From Comamonadaceae bacterium (lineage in GTDB: Bacteria > Pseudomonadota > Gammaproteobacteria > Burkholderiales > Burkholderiaceae_C), in contig JAIYAR010000005.1 of the NCBI GenBank assembly GCA_027488985.1, forward strand, positions 1 to 64,000: a stretch of DNA of 64,000 nt, in the 5' to 3' direction. The position numbers were made by a program, and so were the translations under genes. Below are positions 27,174 to 36,021 of the stretch, in pieces (within the stretch, counting starts at the first letter, position 1; each line of letters begins with the position of its first letter). The notes beneath the pieces are model-generated. The model had not been told where the DNA came from. It did no database searches and worked only from the letters and a program-made list of their open reading frames with translations.

Positions 27174-28232
27174 GGCGGCTGCACGGGTCAGGCGGTCACG
27201 CACGCCGTCCCACTCAGCGGTGTCGGGCGGGGCTTCGACCCAGATGAGCTTGACGCCCTGTGCATCCATCTCCCGCAGCTTGGAAAACAGCTCATGGGCT
27301 GCCGGCTGCGCATGTGCGGGCATGCGATGGGCGGCCACCAAGGGCGAACGCACATGCAGCGGGCTGCGGTGGTAGAGCGCAATGGTCGGGCGCTTGTCCG
27401 GCGGGGTGGTCCCACTCAGCAAGTCCAGGGCTGCTTGCAAGGCTTTGGCATCCATCAGGCGCACGGTGGCGCTGGGCGCGTAGTGAGACTCCAAGGTCCC
27501 GGAGGCCCGTGGCGCTTGCTGGTTCTGCGCGAGCAGCTCCTCTTTTGATAGTAACTTGCGTCCGCACGCGTCTTCGACTTCCTGCGCCGTGATGGAGCCG
27601 GGGCGCAATAGCACCGGTGCGCCGCGGGTGCAGTCGATGATGGTGGACTCGATGCCCACTTCGCAGGGGCCACCATCGAGAATCAACAGGTCGTCCCCGA
27701 ATTCGCTGTGCACATGGGCCGCCGTGGTGGGGCTCACGCGGCCGAACTTGTTGGCGCTGGGCGCCGCTATGCCCCAGACTTCGCGCCGGCCGTCCGAAGG
27801 CTTTCGCAATGTCGCCAATACGGCTTGGGCCACCGGATGGGCCGGGCAGCGCAAGCCTATGCTGTTCTGGCCACCGGCGGCAGCTTCGCCCACACCCCCT
27901 TTGCGCGGCAGTATCAGGGTGAGCGGACCGGGCCAGAAGGCCGACATGAGCTGCTGCGCAAACGCAGGCACACGGGCGCAGTAATGCGCCACACCACCCA
28001 TGCCGCCGTCAAAGGCCGCGACGTGAACGATCAAGGGGTGGTCGGACGGGCGGCCCTTGGCGCTGAATATCTTGCCTACGGCTACCGGGTCCGACGCATC
28101 TGCCCCCAAGCCGTACACCGTCTCGGTAGGCAAGCCAATAAGGCCTCCAGCGCTTACCGTATCTGCGGCAGCAGCTATGGAATCAGGAGCAAGTTCCACC
28201 CCGTCGGCGAATTGGTAAGCGGAAACAATCAT
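27171..28232 (-). CDS. tsaC: L-threonylcarbamoyladenylate synthase, Sua5 type
   Basis: 353 residues, the long form with an N-terminal YrdC domain (about 10-215) and a C-terminal Sua5 domain. It makes threonylcarbamoyl-AMP from threonine, bicarbonate and ATP, the first step of t6A synthesis. Visible motifs are GLIGLPTETVYGLGADA, KGRPSDHPLIVH and the SAPSANKFGRVSPTTA-type segment. Two stretches look like palindromic-repeat copies read in frame: 28141-28192 (N-terminal SIAAAADTVSAGG) and 27501-27556 (the linker LLSKEELLAQNQQ between the domains). The gene lies 26 bp downstream of purK. A 7-bp tandem repeat begins at its stop codon. Confidence 0.95.
   Translation of the reverse strand: MIVSAYQFADGVELAPDSIAAAADTVSAGGLIGLPTETVYGLGADASDPVAVGKIFSAKGRPSDHPLIVHVAAFDGGMGGVAHYCARVPAFAQQLMSAFWPGPLTLILPRKGGVGEAAAGGQNSIGLRCPAHPVAQAVLATLRKPSDGRREVWGIAAPSANKFGRVSPTTAAHVHSEFGDDLLILDGGPCEVGIESTIIDCTRGAPVLLRPGSITAQEVEDACGRKLLSKEELLAQNQQAPRASGTLESHYAPSATVRLMDAKALQAALDLLSGTTPPDKRPTIALYHRSPLHVRSPLVAAHRMPAHAQPAAHELFSKLREMDAQGVKLIWVEAPPDTAEWDGVRDRLTRAAA
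27501..27556. repeat. Palindromic-repeat copy inside tsaC (interdomain linker)
   Basis: GCGCTTG...TGCGCGAGCAGCTCCT followed by CTTTTGATAGTAA parallels the intergenic copy at 17450-17487 (GCGCTTG...TGCGCAAGAAGCTCCT, then GATTTCATAGCA). It is read in frame as the linker between the YrdC and Sua5 domains. Confidence 0.65.
28141..28192. repeat. Palindromic-repeat copy inside tsaC (N-terminal region)
   Basis: AGCGCTTACCG...GCGGCAGCAGCTATGG followed by AATCAGGAGCAA has the order and spacing of the intergenic repeats. It encodes part of the N-terminal helix of TsaC. Confidence 0.5.
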
Positions 28233-28258
28233 GCGCAGGGCGACAGAGTAGCGGGCAT

Positions 28259-29491
28259 TCAGAACGCGGCAATGCCGAGGATGCGCGCAGCTTCCAGAGC
28301 GGTAGCTCGCACCTGCTCAATGGTAGCGCCGGTGACGTTAAGGTGGCCCATCTTGCGACCCTTCTTGGCGTCCAGCTTGCCGTACAGGTGCAGATGGGTG
28401 CCCGGCAAGGCCAGCACTGCCGCCCAGTCGGGTACGCCGCCGTTACGACCATCTTGGGGCCAAATATCACCCAGCAAATTGAGCATGATGGACGGGCTGT
28501 GCTGGCGCGGTTGCACCAGCGGCAGGCCTGCCAGCGTGCGCACCTGCAGGTGGAACTGCGATACATCGCAGGCATCCATGCTGTAGTGACCGCTGTTATG
28601 GGGGCGCGGGGCCATTTCGTTGACCACCAAGCCACCCAGACCTGCGGCGGCGGGGTGGGATTCGTCCAGCACGAAGAATTCCACGCACAGCACACCGACG
28701 TAGTTCACGCCCTGTGCTATCGATTTCGCAGCAGCTACCGCACGTTCGGCGAGCGCTGAAGGCACATTTCCTTCATAAACCTCGGTCACCGCCAGAATGC
28801 CGTCGCGGTGCAGATTGCGCTGCACCGGCAGGTTCACACAAACCCCATCCGCTCCGCGCGCCACGATGACGCTGCATTCCCACTGCAGGGGCAGCATCTT
28901 TTCCAGCACGCAGGGCACCTGCATCAGGTCGGCCCATGCGGCAGCCAACTCGGCAGGCGTCTTCACGCGGACTTGGCCTTTGCCGTCATAGCCCATGCGG
29001 GCGGTCTTCAGAATCCCGGGGAGCAAGTTGGCGTCGATGGCAGCCAATTGCTCGTCCATCTCGATCACGGCGTAAGGCGCGCAAGGCACGCCACATTTCA
29101 CAAAGTGCGCCTTCTCCGCAGCGCGGTCCTGGGCGATGGCCACTGCGACCCCGCTGGGCGCAACCGGTCGGCTTTGCGCCAACTGGTTCAGCGCCTCGGC
29201 GGGCACATTTTCAAATTCAGTGGTGATAGCGGCAGACACGGCAGCCAATCGGGCCAAGCCTTCAGAGTCGGTGTACGCAGTCTGCACATGGTGGTGGCTG
29301 ATGCGGCCGGCCGGGCTGGTGGCATCCGGGTCCAACACCGCAGTGAAAAAACCCATTTGTTGCGCAGCGTGGGCAAACATGCGGCCCAGCTGGCCGCCGC
29401 CCATGACGCCTAGCGTCATCTCTTTGGATCCACCCAGAGTTATTTCCTGTGGACTCCCCAGCCCTTGCGCGGGATTCGCCTGAGCGACCAT
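28259..29491 (-). CDS. purK: N5-carboxyaminoimidazole ribonucleotide synthase
   Basis: 410 residues. It is an ATP-grasp enzyme that carboxylates AIR with ATP and bicarbonate in purine synthesis. The nucleotide-binding start is TLGVMGGGQLGRM (about 25-37), and ATP-grasp signatures VLEKMLPLQWECSVIVARG and NEMAPRPHNSGHYS are present. The ATG overlaps the purE stop as TAATG, so purE and purK are translationally coupled; the 24 residues before the glycine-rich loop are variable in the family. The stretch 28714-28763 resembles a palindromic-repeat copy and encodes AERAVAAAKSIAQG. Confidence 0.96.
   Translation of the reverse strand: MVAQANPAQGLGSPQEITLGGSKEMTLGVMGGGQLGRMFAHAAQQMGFFTAVLDPDATSPAGRISHHHVQTAYTDSEGLARLAAVSAAITTEFENVPAEALNQLAQSRPVAPSGVAVAIAQDRAAEKAHFVKCGVPCAPYAVIEMDEQLAAIDANLLPGILKTARMGYDGKGQVRVKTPAELAAAWADLMQVPCVLEKMLPLQWECSVIVARGADGVCVNLPVQRNLHRDGILAVTEVYEGNVPSALAERAVAAAKSIAQGVNYVGVLCVEFFVLDESHPAAAGLGGLVVNEMAPRPHNSGHYSMDACDVSQFHLQVRTLAGLPLVQPRQHSPSIMLNLLGDIWPQDGRNGGVPDWAAVLALPGTHLHLYGKLDAKKGRKMGHLNVTGATIEQVRATALEAARILGIAAF
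28714..28763. repeat. Palindromic-repeat copy inside purK
   Basis: On the minus strand, AGCGCTCGCCGAACGTGCGG, TAGCTGCT and GCGAAATCGATAGCA follow in the same order as copy 1 at 12876-12941. It is in frame in purK. Confidence 0.5.
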
Positions 29492-29994
29492 TAGGCTTCG
29501 CTGCCGGTCACCGGCAGGGTCATGTTGCGGGCAGTCTGGGTCTGGTCGACACGGAAGGCGTCCAGCTCCATGCGCAGGTCGGGGTTCTCGTTGGCCAGAA
29601 GCGCCACCGCAAACAAGGCCGCATTTGCCGCACCGGCGTTGCCGATGGCAAACGTCGCGACCGGAATGCCCTTGGGCATTTGCACAATGCTGTGCAAGGA
29701 GTCGACCCCCGAGAGCGCCTTGCTCTGCACCGGCACACCCAGCACGGGCACCGTGGTTTTGGCCGCCAACATGCCCGGCAAGTGGGCGGCACCACCGGCT
29801 CCGGCGATGATGGCCTTCAAGCCACGACCCGCAGCAGCCTCAGCGTAGCGGAACATGTCGTCGGGCATGCGGTGGGCAGAAATGACGCGCGCCTCAAAGC
29901 CGATACCAAACTGTTGGAGAATCTGGACTGCGTGTTGCATGGTGTCCCAATCCGAGTTCGAACCCATGACGACGCCGATTTGAATTGATTTCAT
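29491..29994 (-). CDS. purE: N5-carboxyaminoimidazole ribonucleotide mutase
   Basis: 167 residues, the full length of class I PurE. It converts N5-CAIR to CAIR after PurK. The conserved [24 protein letters not shown] and [18 protein letters not shown] segments are present. It is coupled to purK by TAATG. The CnoX-like gene starts 37 bp upstream on the opposite strand. Confidence 0.97.
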   Translation of the reverse strand: MKSIQIGVVMGSNSDWDTMQHAVQILQQFGIGFEARVISAHRMPDDMFRYAEAAAGRGLKAIIAGAGGAAHLPGMLAAKTTVPVLGVPVQSKALSGVDSLHSIVQMPKGIPVATFAIGNAGAANAALFAVALLANENPDLRMELDAFRVDQTQTARNMTLPVTGSEA

Positions 29995-30031
29995 TGTTGA
30001 ATTTTACTTTTTCACCCCGAGCTACCTTCCC

Positions 30032-30988
30032 ATGATCGACGTCACCCTAGAAAACTTCGAAACCGAAGTCATCGCAGCCTCCCACCAGGTGCCCGTTCTG
30101 GTCGACTTTTGGGCGCCTTGGTGCGGCCCTTGCAAGACGCTGGGACCCCTCTTGGAGAAGGTGGAAGCCGACTACGGCGGCCGCTTCAAGCTGGTGAAAA
30201 TAGACTCCGACCAGGAGCAGCAGCTGGCGCAGGCCTTTGGCATCCGCAGCATTCCTACTTGTGTGCTGATGATCAACGGCAAACCGGCTGATGGCTTCAT
30301 GGGCGCGGTGCCCGAGAGCAAGCTCAAGGAATTTCTGGACAAGCACGTACCATCCGAGGAAGTGTTGGAGGCAGAAGCCGATGTGGAGGATGCCCATTCC
30401 TTGGCTGAAGCCGGCGACCCCCGTGCGGCCCTGCAAAAGCTGCACGAAGCCCTGACCCTGAACCCCGGCAACGATGACGCCCGCTACGACTACGTCAAGC
30501 TGCTCATCGAGAACGACATGATCGAAGACGCCGAGGCCGCCCTGGCCCCGACGCTGGCCTTCATCCCCAAGCAGCAGCGCTTTGAAGCACTGGCGCAGTT
30601 TCTGGATGCCATCAAGTTCGTACTGACCGACGACAAAGGCCTGTGGACCCCTGCGCAGTTTGACGAAGTGATTGCCGCCAACAAGCGGGACTTCGACGTC
30701 CGTCTTGCCAAGGCCCGCGTGCTCATGGTGGGCGGCGATTGGACCGGCTCCATGGACGAGTTACTGGAAATCATCATGCGCGACAAGGTGTGGAATAACG
30801 AAGTGCCCCGCAAAACCTTCGTGGCTATTCTGGAACTACTCACCCCTCCCAAGCCCAAAGCGGACCCGGCAGCAGCAGGCAAAACCGCAGGTGGGATTGA
30901 GGTGCTGGGGAAGGTCGTCGCTGAACAAGACCCGCAAGCGCAACTGGTAGCCAGCTACCGCCGCAAGCTCAGCATGGCGCTGAACTAA
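30032..30988 (+). CDS. cnoX: Thioredoxin-TPR chaperone-like protein (CnoX/YbbN)
   Basis: 318 residues. The thioredoxin domain (1-108) keeps the redox pair Cys31-Cys34 in WAPWCGPCK, and TPR-like helices follow (about 118-318, including RAALQKLHEALTLNPGNDDA). This is the architecture of CnoX (YbbN), which holds unfolded proteins and protects substrates of GroEL from oxidation. E. coli CnoX has lost the second cysteine, whereas this one should be a working thioredoxin. It is a plus-strand gene between the minus-strand purC and purE, and ends at a strong terminator. Confidence 0.92.
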   Translation: MIDVTLENFETEVIAASHQVPVLVDFWAPWCGPCKTLGPLLEKVEADYGGRFKLVKIDSDQEQQLAQAFGIRSIPTCVLMINGKPADGFMGAVPESKLKEFLDKHVPSEEVLEAEADVEDAHSLAEAGDPRAALQKLHEALTLNPGNDDARYDYVKLLIENDMIEDAEAALAPTLAFIPKQQRFEALAQFLDAIKFVLTDDKGLWTPAQFDEVIAANKRDFDVRLAKARVLMVGGDWTGSMDELLEIIMRDKVWNNEVPRKTFVAILELLTPPKPKADPAAAGKTAGGIEVLGKVVAEQDPQAQLVASYRRKLSMALN

Positions 30989-31006
30989 AACTGCACTCCC
31001 GCTTGC

Positions 31007-31038
31007 AATACAAAAGGCCCCGAGGGGCCTTTTGTATT
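31007..31038. terminator. Bidirectional terminator between cnoX and purC
   Basis: A 14-bp perfect stem, AATACAAAAGGCCC with its complement, surrounds a CGAG loop. A-rich and T-rich flanks on both sides let it serve the convergent cnoX and purC genes. Confidence 0.88.
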
Positions 31039-31093
31039 GGTGGTCTTTGACCAACTGATCTGGCGCCATCAAGAGCGCCAGCCACATGCGCAC

Positions 31094-31999
31094 TCAGGTC
31101 GTCAGACGCTGCAAGGCTTCGCGGTACTTGTCGGCTGTCTTTTCGATCACCTCGCGGGGTACACGAGGTGCAGGCGGGGTTTTGTCCCAAGGCTTACCGT
31201 CCACTTGCGCTTGCTCCAGCCAGTCACGCACGAACTGTTTGTCGTAACTGGGCGGGTTGGTACCCACTTGGTAACTTTCCACCGGCCAATAACGGCTGGA
31301 GTCTGGTGTCAGCACTTCATCCATCAAAGTCAGAGTGCCATCTTTGTCCAGACCGAACTCGAACTTGGTGTCGGCAATGATGATGCCCTTGGTCAGCGCG
31401 AACTCGGCTGCCACCTTGTAAATCCGGATGCTGATGTCCCGAATACGGGTAGCCAGATCCAGGCCGATCATTTCCACCGTTTTCTCAAACGTAATGTTCT
31501 CGTCGTGGTCACCGACGGCCGCCTTGGCAGCCGGGGTGTAAATCGGCTCAGGCAGCTTGCTGGCGTTTTGCAGGCCGGCAGGAAGCGGCACACCGCAGAC
31601 GGCACCGTTGTGCTGGTATTCCTTCCAGCCGCTTCCGGCCAGGTAGCCGCGCACCACGGCTTCAACGGGCAGGGGCTTGAGGCGCTTGACCAGCATGGAG
31701 CGGCCCGCGACCTGCGCAGCTTCTGCAGGCGTTACCGCGCTTTCAGGTGCATCGCCGGTTAGATGGTTGGGGCATACATCGGCGCCATTTTTTCCCAGCT
31801 TCTCGAACCAGAACAGTGCCATCTGGGTCAACAAAGCGCCTTTGCCGGGTATCGGCTCGCCCATGATTACGTCAAACGCACTCAGGCGATCGCTGGCCAC
31901 CATCAGGATACGGTCGTCGCCCACCGCGTAGTTGTCGCGCACCTTGCCGCGGGCAAGCAAGGGAAGGGACAGGGCGGAGGTATGCAAAGCTGAAGTCAT
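31094..31999 (-). CDS. purC: Phosphoribosylaminoimidazole-succinocarboxamide synthase
   Basis: 301 residues from the ATG at 31997-31999 (a GTG three codons earlier is also possible). It joins CAIR and aspartate using ATP, the step after PurE in purine synthesis. It has the typical [14 protein letters not shown] start, [18 protein letters not shown] and [11 protein letters not shown]. Its length fits the longer SAICAR synthetase type common in Burkholderiales. It follows fba on the same strand after a terminator hairpin, so it may have its own promoter. Confidence 0.97.
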   Translation of the reverse strand: MTSALHTSALSLPLLARGKVRDNYAVGDDRILMVASDRLSAFDVIMGEPIPGKGALLTQMALFWFEKLGKNGADVCPNHLTGDAPESAVTPAEAAQVAGRSMLVKRLKPLPVEAVVRGYLAGSGWKEYQHNGAVCGVPLPAGLQNASKLPEPIYTPAAKAAVGDHDENITFEKTVEMIGLDLATRIRDISIRIYKVAAEFALTKGIIIADTKFEFGLDKDGTLTLMDEVLTPDSSRYWPVESYQVGTNPPSYDKQFVRDWLEQAQVDGKPWDKTPPAPRVPREVIEKTADKYREALQRLTT

Positions 32000-32017
32000 G
32001 GCGTCCACAAAAGTAAA

Positions 32018-32050
32018 AAGGCTTCGCCCCGGAATGGCAGGCGAAGCCTT
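32018..32050 (-). terminator. Rho-independent terminator after fba
   Basis: An 11-bp perfect stem (AAGGCTTCGCC with its complement) is followed on the minus strand by a T-rich run, 43 bp beyond the fba stop. Confidence 0.8.
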
Positions 32051-32092
32051 GGATTATCGCAAGTTCAGGCCGCTGGGCGGCTACTGTGCATT

Positions 32093-33175
32093 TCAGGCGG
32101 TGACGGCCGTTTGCTGCACCACCTGCGCCAACTCGCCGCGGGCATATTGCGCTGCCACGACTTGCAGGCTATGACCCTTGATGCTGGCCGCACGGCCTTC
32201 GCAACCGAACTCGATGTAACGTTGCTTGCAGAGCTGCTTGGCCGCCTCGCGGGCGGGTTTGAGCCACTCGCGGGCATCGAACTTTTCTGGGTTCTCGAAC
32301 ATGAACTTGCGCACGGCGGCTGTCATGGCCATGCGGATGTCGGTGTCGATGTTGACCTTGCGCACACCGAAAGGAATGGCACGCTGCACCTCTTCGACCG
32401 GCACGCCCCATGTCTGGGCCATCTTGCCGCCATACTGGTTGATGGCGGCCAGCAACTCTTGCGGCACCGCGCTGGAGCCGTGCATCACCAAGTGGGTGTT
32501 GGGAATGCGGGCGTGGATTTCCTTGATACGCTCAATCGCCAAAATGTCGCCTGTTGGCTGGCGGGTGAACTTGTAAGCGCCATGGCTGGTGCCAATGGCA
32601 ATAGCCAAGGCGTCCAACTGGGTCAGCTTGACGAATTCAGCGGCTTCTTCAGGGTCTGTCAGGAGCTGTTCGCGGGTCATGGTGGCATCGGTGCCGTGGC
32701 CGTCTTCCTTGTCACCCTTCATGGTCTCCAAGGAGCCGAGGCAACCCAACTCGCCTTCGACGGTCACGCCCAATTTGTGGGCCATGTCGACCACCTTACG
32801 GGTGACTTCCACGTTGTATTCAAAGCTGGCGATCGTTTTGCCGTCGGCTTCCAAAGAGCCGTCCATCATCACAGAGCTGAAACCCAAATCAATCGCACCT
32901 TGGCATACGGCAGGGCTTTGGCCATGGTCCTGGTGCATAACCACGGGAATGGTTGGGTAGCTTTCTACCGCGGCCTGAATCAGGTGCTTGAGAAAGTGCT
33001 CACCGGCGTATTTGCGGGCGCCGGCGCTGGCCTGCATGATCACGGGAGCACCGGTTTCTTTGGCCGCCTCCATGATGGCCTGGACCTGCTCCAGGTTGTT
33101 GACGTTGAACGCCGGAATCGCATAGTTGTGCGTCGCAGCGTGGTCCAGAAGCTCGCGCATCGAAACGAGTGCCAT
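32093..33175 (-). CDS. fba: Fructose-1,6-bisphosphate aldolase, class II
   Basis: 360 residues. This zinc-dependent enzyme cleaves fructose-1,6-bisphosphate to dihydroxyacetone phosphate and glyceraldehyde 3-phosphate. Metal and substrate motifs are [11 protein letters not shown], the VEGELGCLG segment, [11 protein letters not shown] and VMHGSSAVP. It matches the class IIB aldolases found in Burkholderiales. It lies between pyk and purC, in the usual order of this chain. Confidence 0.97.
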   Translation of the reverse strand: MALVSMRELLDHAATHNYAIPAFNVNNLEQVQAIMEAAKETGAPVIMQASAGARKYAGEHFLKHLIQAAVESYPTIPVVMHQDHGQSPAVCQGAIDLGFSSVMMDGSLEADGKTIASFEYNVEVTRKVVDMAHKLGVTVEGELGCLGSLETMKGDKEDGHGTDATMTREQLLTDPEEAAEFVKLTQLDALAIAIGTSHGAYKFTRQPTGDILAIERIKEIHARIPNTHLVMHGSSAVPQELLAAINQYGGKMAQTWGVPVEEVQRAIPFGVRKVNIDTDIRMAMTAAVRKFMFENPEKFDAREWLKPAREAAKQLCKQRYIEFGCEGRAASIKGHSLQVVAAQYARGELAQVVQQTAVTA

Positions 33176-33300
33176 TTTTCTATCCCCAGGAAGTTAATAA
33201 CCTGCAGCGGCCGAATCATGTAACCGCTTGGTAACTTGTACCGTTGCCGGATTCTAACCGCCGAGGGTTAACCCGCCTAATCAGACCTCACGCGGGCATA

Positions 33301-33326
33301 AAAAAGGGAGCCTCAGCTCCCTTTTT
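33301..33326 (-). terminator. Rho-independent terminator after pyk
   Basis: AAAAAGGGAGC and its complement form an 11-bp perfect stem around a CTCA loop. The T-run on the minus strand follows the pyk stop by about 20 bp. Confidence 0.9.
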
Positions 33327-33344
33327 GAACGATCGAAGACCGGA

Positions 33345-34778
33345 TCAGCTAACCGCGCAGATCTTGAGCATATTAGTGCCACCAGGAGCGCCCATGGGCT
33401 CGCCGCAGGTGATGGCGTAGATATCGCCCTTTTGCACAATGCCGCGGGTTTTGAGGTGCTTTTCGGCATCCATCAACGCAGTGTCGCGGTCTGCGCTGGT
33501 GCCCATCAATAAGGGGCGCACGTTGCGGTACAGCGTCATTTTGCGCTGGGTGCTGACCTTGGGGGTCAGGGCATAAATCGGCACATGGATCAGGTGGCGG
33601 CTCATCCACAAGGCGGTACTTCCACTGTCCGTCATGGCCACAATAGCCTTGGCACCCAAGTGGTGGGCGGTAAACAAGGCGCCCATGGCGATGGACTGGT
33701 CGATACGGGTGAAAGTTTTGCCGGTGAAATCCGCATCCAGCTTGACGGTCTCGCTGCTTTCAGCGGCAAGGCAGATCTTGGCCATTTCAATCACGGTTTC
33801 CAAGGGGTACTTGCCGGCGGCAGTCTCAGCGGACAACATGACAGCGTCCGTTCCATCCAGAACCGCGTTCGCCACATCGCTCACTTCTGCGCGGGTGGGG
33901 ACAGGATTGGTGATCATGGATTCCATCATCTGGGTCGCGGTAATCACCACTTTGTCGTGCTCGCGGGCCATCTTGATCATGCGCTTTTGCAATGCCGGCA
34001 CAGCGGCGTTGCCGACTTCTACGGCCAGGTCACCGCGGGCAACCATGATGCCGTCGGACGCCAACAGGATCTCTTCCAATCGGGGAATGGCTTCTGCGCG
34101 TTCGATCTTGGCAATCAGACCGGGCCTGTGGTTGTATTCAGCGGCTGCAACGTTGCACAGCTGGCGCGCCATTTCCATGTCGGTGGCGTTCTTGGGGAAG
34201 CTCACCGCGACGTAGTCAGCTTGGAAGCTCATCGCAGTACGGATGTCTTCCATGTCTTTGCCGGTCAGGGCCGGCGCAGTCAATCCGCCGCCCTGCTTGT
34301 TGATGCCCTTGTTGTTAGACAACTCACCACCCAGCTTGACGGTGGTGTGCACCTGGTCGCCGATTACGGCATCCACCGTAATGACGATCAACCCGTCATT
34401 GAGTAACAAGATATCGCCGGCTTTCACTTCCTGGGGCAGGGACTTGTAGTCCAGTCCTACGGCATCAATATCGCCCAACTCGGTCCGGGCTGCATCCAAC
34501 ACGAACTTCTGGCCCTGCTCCAAAAACACTTTGCCTTCAGCAAATTTGCCGACCCGGATTTTGGGGCCTTGCAAGTCCGCCATGATGGCCACTTCACGGC
34601 CTGCACGCTGCGCGGCCTCACGCACCAGACGAGCGCGATCGATATGGTCCTGAGCCTTGCCATGGCTGAAATTCAGCCGGACCACATTGACCCCTGCTCG
34701 GATCATCTGCTCCAGAATGGCGGCATCGCTGGAGGCGGGTCCGAGGGTGGCAACGATTTTGGTGGCGCGGCGCGGCAT
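33345..34778 (-). CDS. pyk: Pyruvate kinase
   Basis: 477 residues. It converts phosphoenolpyruvate and ADP to pyruvate and ATP at the end of glycolysis. Visible are the start RRATKIVATLGPASSD, the substrate-binding VVRLNFSHG, the signature region around LIAKIERAEAIPRLEEIL, the MVARGDLAVEVG segment and ITATQMMESM. It is monocistronic or leads into fba after a terminator. Confidence 0.97.
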   Translation of the reverse strand: MPRRATKIVATLGPASSDAAILEQMIRAGVNVVRLNFSHGKAQDHIDRARLVREAAQRAGREVAIMADLQGPKIRVGKFAEGKVFLEQGQKFVLDAARTELGDIDAVGLDYKSLPQEVKAGDILLLNDGLIVITVDAVIGDQVHTTVKLGGELSNNKGINKQGGGLTAPALTGKDMEDIRTAMSFQADYVAVSFPKNATDMEMARQLCNVAAAEYNHRPGLIAKIERAEAIPRLEEILLASDGIMVARGDLAVEVGNAAVPALQKRMIKMAREHDKVVITATQMMESMITNPVPTRAEVSDVANAVLDGTDAVMLSAETAAGKYPLETVIEMAKICLAAESSETVKLDADFTGKTFTRIDQSIAMGALFTAHHLGAKAIVAMTDSGSTALWMSRHLIHVPIYALTPKVSTQRKMTLYRNVRPLLMGTSADRDTALMDAEKHLKTRGIVQKGDIYAITCGEPMGAPGGTNMLKICAVS

Positions 34779-34944
34779 ATGTCTGTCTCCTAGAGGTAGT
34801 TACCTATTTTCACACGCTTGTATGTATCCCGGTTACATGAGGAGCACAAGATGCAACAGCGACGGGTAAGTACCGAGCGGCTTGTCTGACAACCCATGAT
34901 GGAATGGTGCCCTTTTCGTCTTCCCTCACCCGACTGTCTGAACC

Positions 34945-35919
34945 ATGAATGCCGCTGCCACCCACACTGCTGCCCTGCTGGACAGCACCCATGGCAAGCC
35001 CAAGGTATTGGTGGTGGACGATCAGCCTCTGCCCATGGAATTGCTGGTGCAGACCCTGTGCGATGACTACCAGCTCTATATGGCCACCAGTGGTGAGCAG
35101 GCTCTGGCGCTGTGCCGCAGCGACCCGCCGGATCTGGTGCTTCTGGATGTGCTGATGCCTGGCATAGATGGCTTCTCGGTATGCAAAGCACTCAAGGCCA
35201 ACCCGGCGACTGCTGCGATACCGGTGATTTTTGTAACAGCCCGCTCCGACCCCGGGCAGGAAACCCATGGCCTGAGCCTGGGAGCGGTGGACTTTATTGC
35301 CAAGCCCATCAACCCCGCCGTCGTTCGCGCACGTGTGCACACCCACCTCACGCTCAAGTTCCAGGCTGACATGCTCAAAAAACTGGTGCTCCTGGATGGT
35401 TTGTCGGGTGTGTTTAACCGGCGCTATTTCGACCAACAGCTGGCCTCCGAGTGGGGCCGCTCCACCCGCAGCAGCTTGCCACTGTCCCTGATCTTGGTGG
35501 ACGTGGACCATTTCAGCGCCTACAACGCGCGCTATGGGCATCAGGCCGGTGACGATTGCCTGCGGCTGATCGCCGTGGCCCTCAAAGGCGTGTTGCGGCG
35601 CCCGGCCGATTTGGTGGCCCGATTTGCCGGGGAAGAATTTGCCTGCCTGCTGCCGGACACATCGCCCGCCGACGCCCGCAAACTGGCAAACGACATGGCC
35701 CAGCGTGTGCGCGATCTGGGAAACCTGCAGCCGGGCCACACGGCCCTGCGAAATATCACCGTGAGCATCGGACTGGTCACCCGGACCCATGCGGCCGCGG
35801 GCCAGGTAGACGGGTTTCTGCAGGATGCCAGCGCCCAACTCGCGCTGGCCAAAGCCAGCGGCCCGGGGCAGATACGCAATATGGCGATACATGGCACGTC
35901 CGCCGCCACCGCAGCCTGA
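34945..35919 (+). CDS. Response regulator with GGDEF-type (diguanylate cyclase-like) domain
   Basis: 324 residues. The receiver domain (about 19-138) has Asp25-Asp26, phospho-acceptor Asp68 in VLLDVLMPGIDG and Lys120. The GGDEF-type domain (about 150-305) has the metal-binding DVDHF and the signature AGEEF (228-232) in place of GGDEF, which is compatible with cyclase activity because related AGDEF and GGEEF enzymes are active. The usual FKxxND motif is altered to FSAYNARYGH. It probably makes c-di-GMP when phosphorylated; the partner kinase is not in the window. It sits on the plus strand between pyk and pgk. A link to the LapD-type system at 3-8 kb is possible but unproven. Confidence 0.88.
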   Translation: MNAAATHTAALLDSTHGKPKVLVVDDQPLPMELLVQTLCDDYQLYMATSGEQALALCRSDPPDLVLLDVLMPGIDGFSVCKALKANPATAAIPVIFVTARSDPGQETHGLSLGAVDFIAKPINPAVVRARVHTHLTLKFQADMLKKLVLLDGLSGVFNRRYFDQQLASEWGRSTRSSLPLSLILVDVDHFSAYNARYGHQAGDDCLRLIAVALKGVLRRPADLVARFAGEEFACLLPDTSPADARKLANDMAQRVRDLGNLQPGHTALRNITVSIGLVTRTHAAAGQVDGFLQDASAQLALAKASGPGQIRNMAIHGTSAATAA

Positions 35920-35942
35920 AACGTGTCGCCATCAAGAAAACA

Positions 35943-35977
35943 AAAGGCACTCTTGAGTTCACATCAAAAGTGCCTTT
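35943..35977 (-). terminator. Terminator hairpin between the response regulator and pgk
   Basis: A 9-bp stem, AAAGGCACT/AGTGCCTTT, continues as a TTGA/TCAA inner stem around a short loop. On the minus strand it is followed by TGTTTTCTTG, fitting a pgk terminator. It may also stop the plus-strand regulator gene. Confidence 0.7.
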
Positions 35978-35980
35978 GAC

Positions 35981-36021
35981 GCCCACCGAGTATGCGCGGG
36001 CAGCTACATAATTAAGAGCAA
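35981..36021. repeat. Comamonadaceae-type palindromic repeat, half copy
   Basis: GTATGCGCGGGCAGCTACATA followed by ATTAAGAGCAA matches the right half of copy 1 (12911-12941). It directly abuts the pgk stop codon. Confidence 0.65.

Noticed and set aside
32111..33223. 370-codon plus-strand ORF opposite fba
   Set aside because: It mirrors the aldolase gene frame; composition is shadow-like (His/Gly/Val-rich) with no motif.
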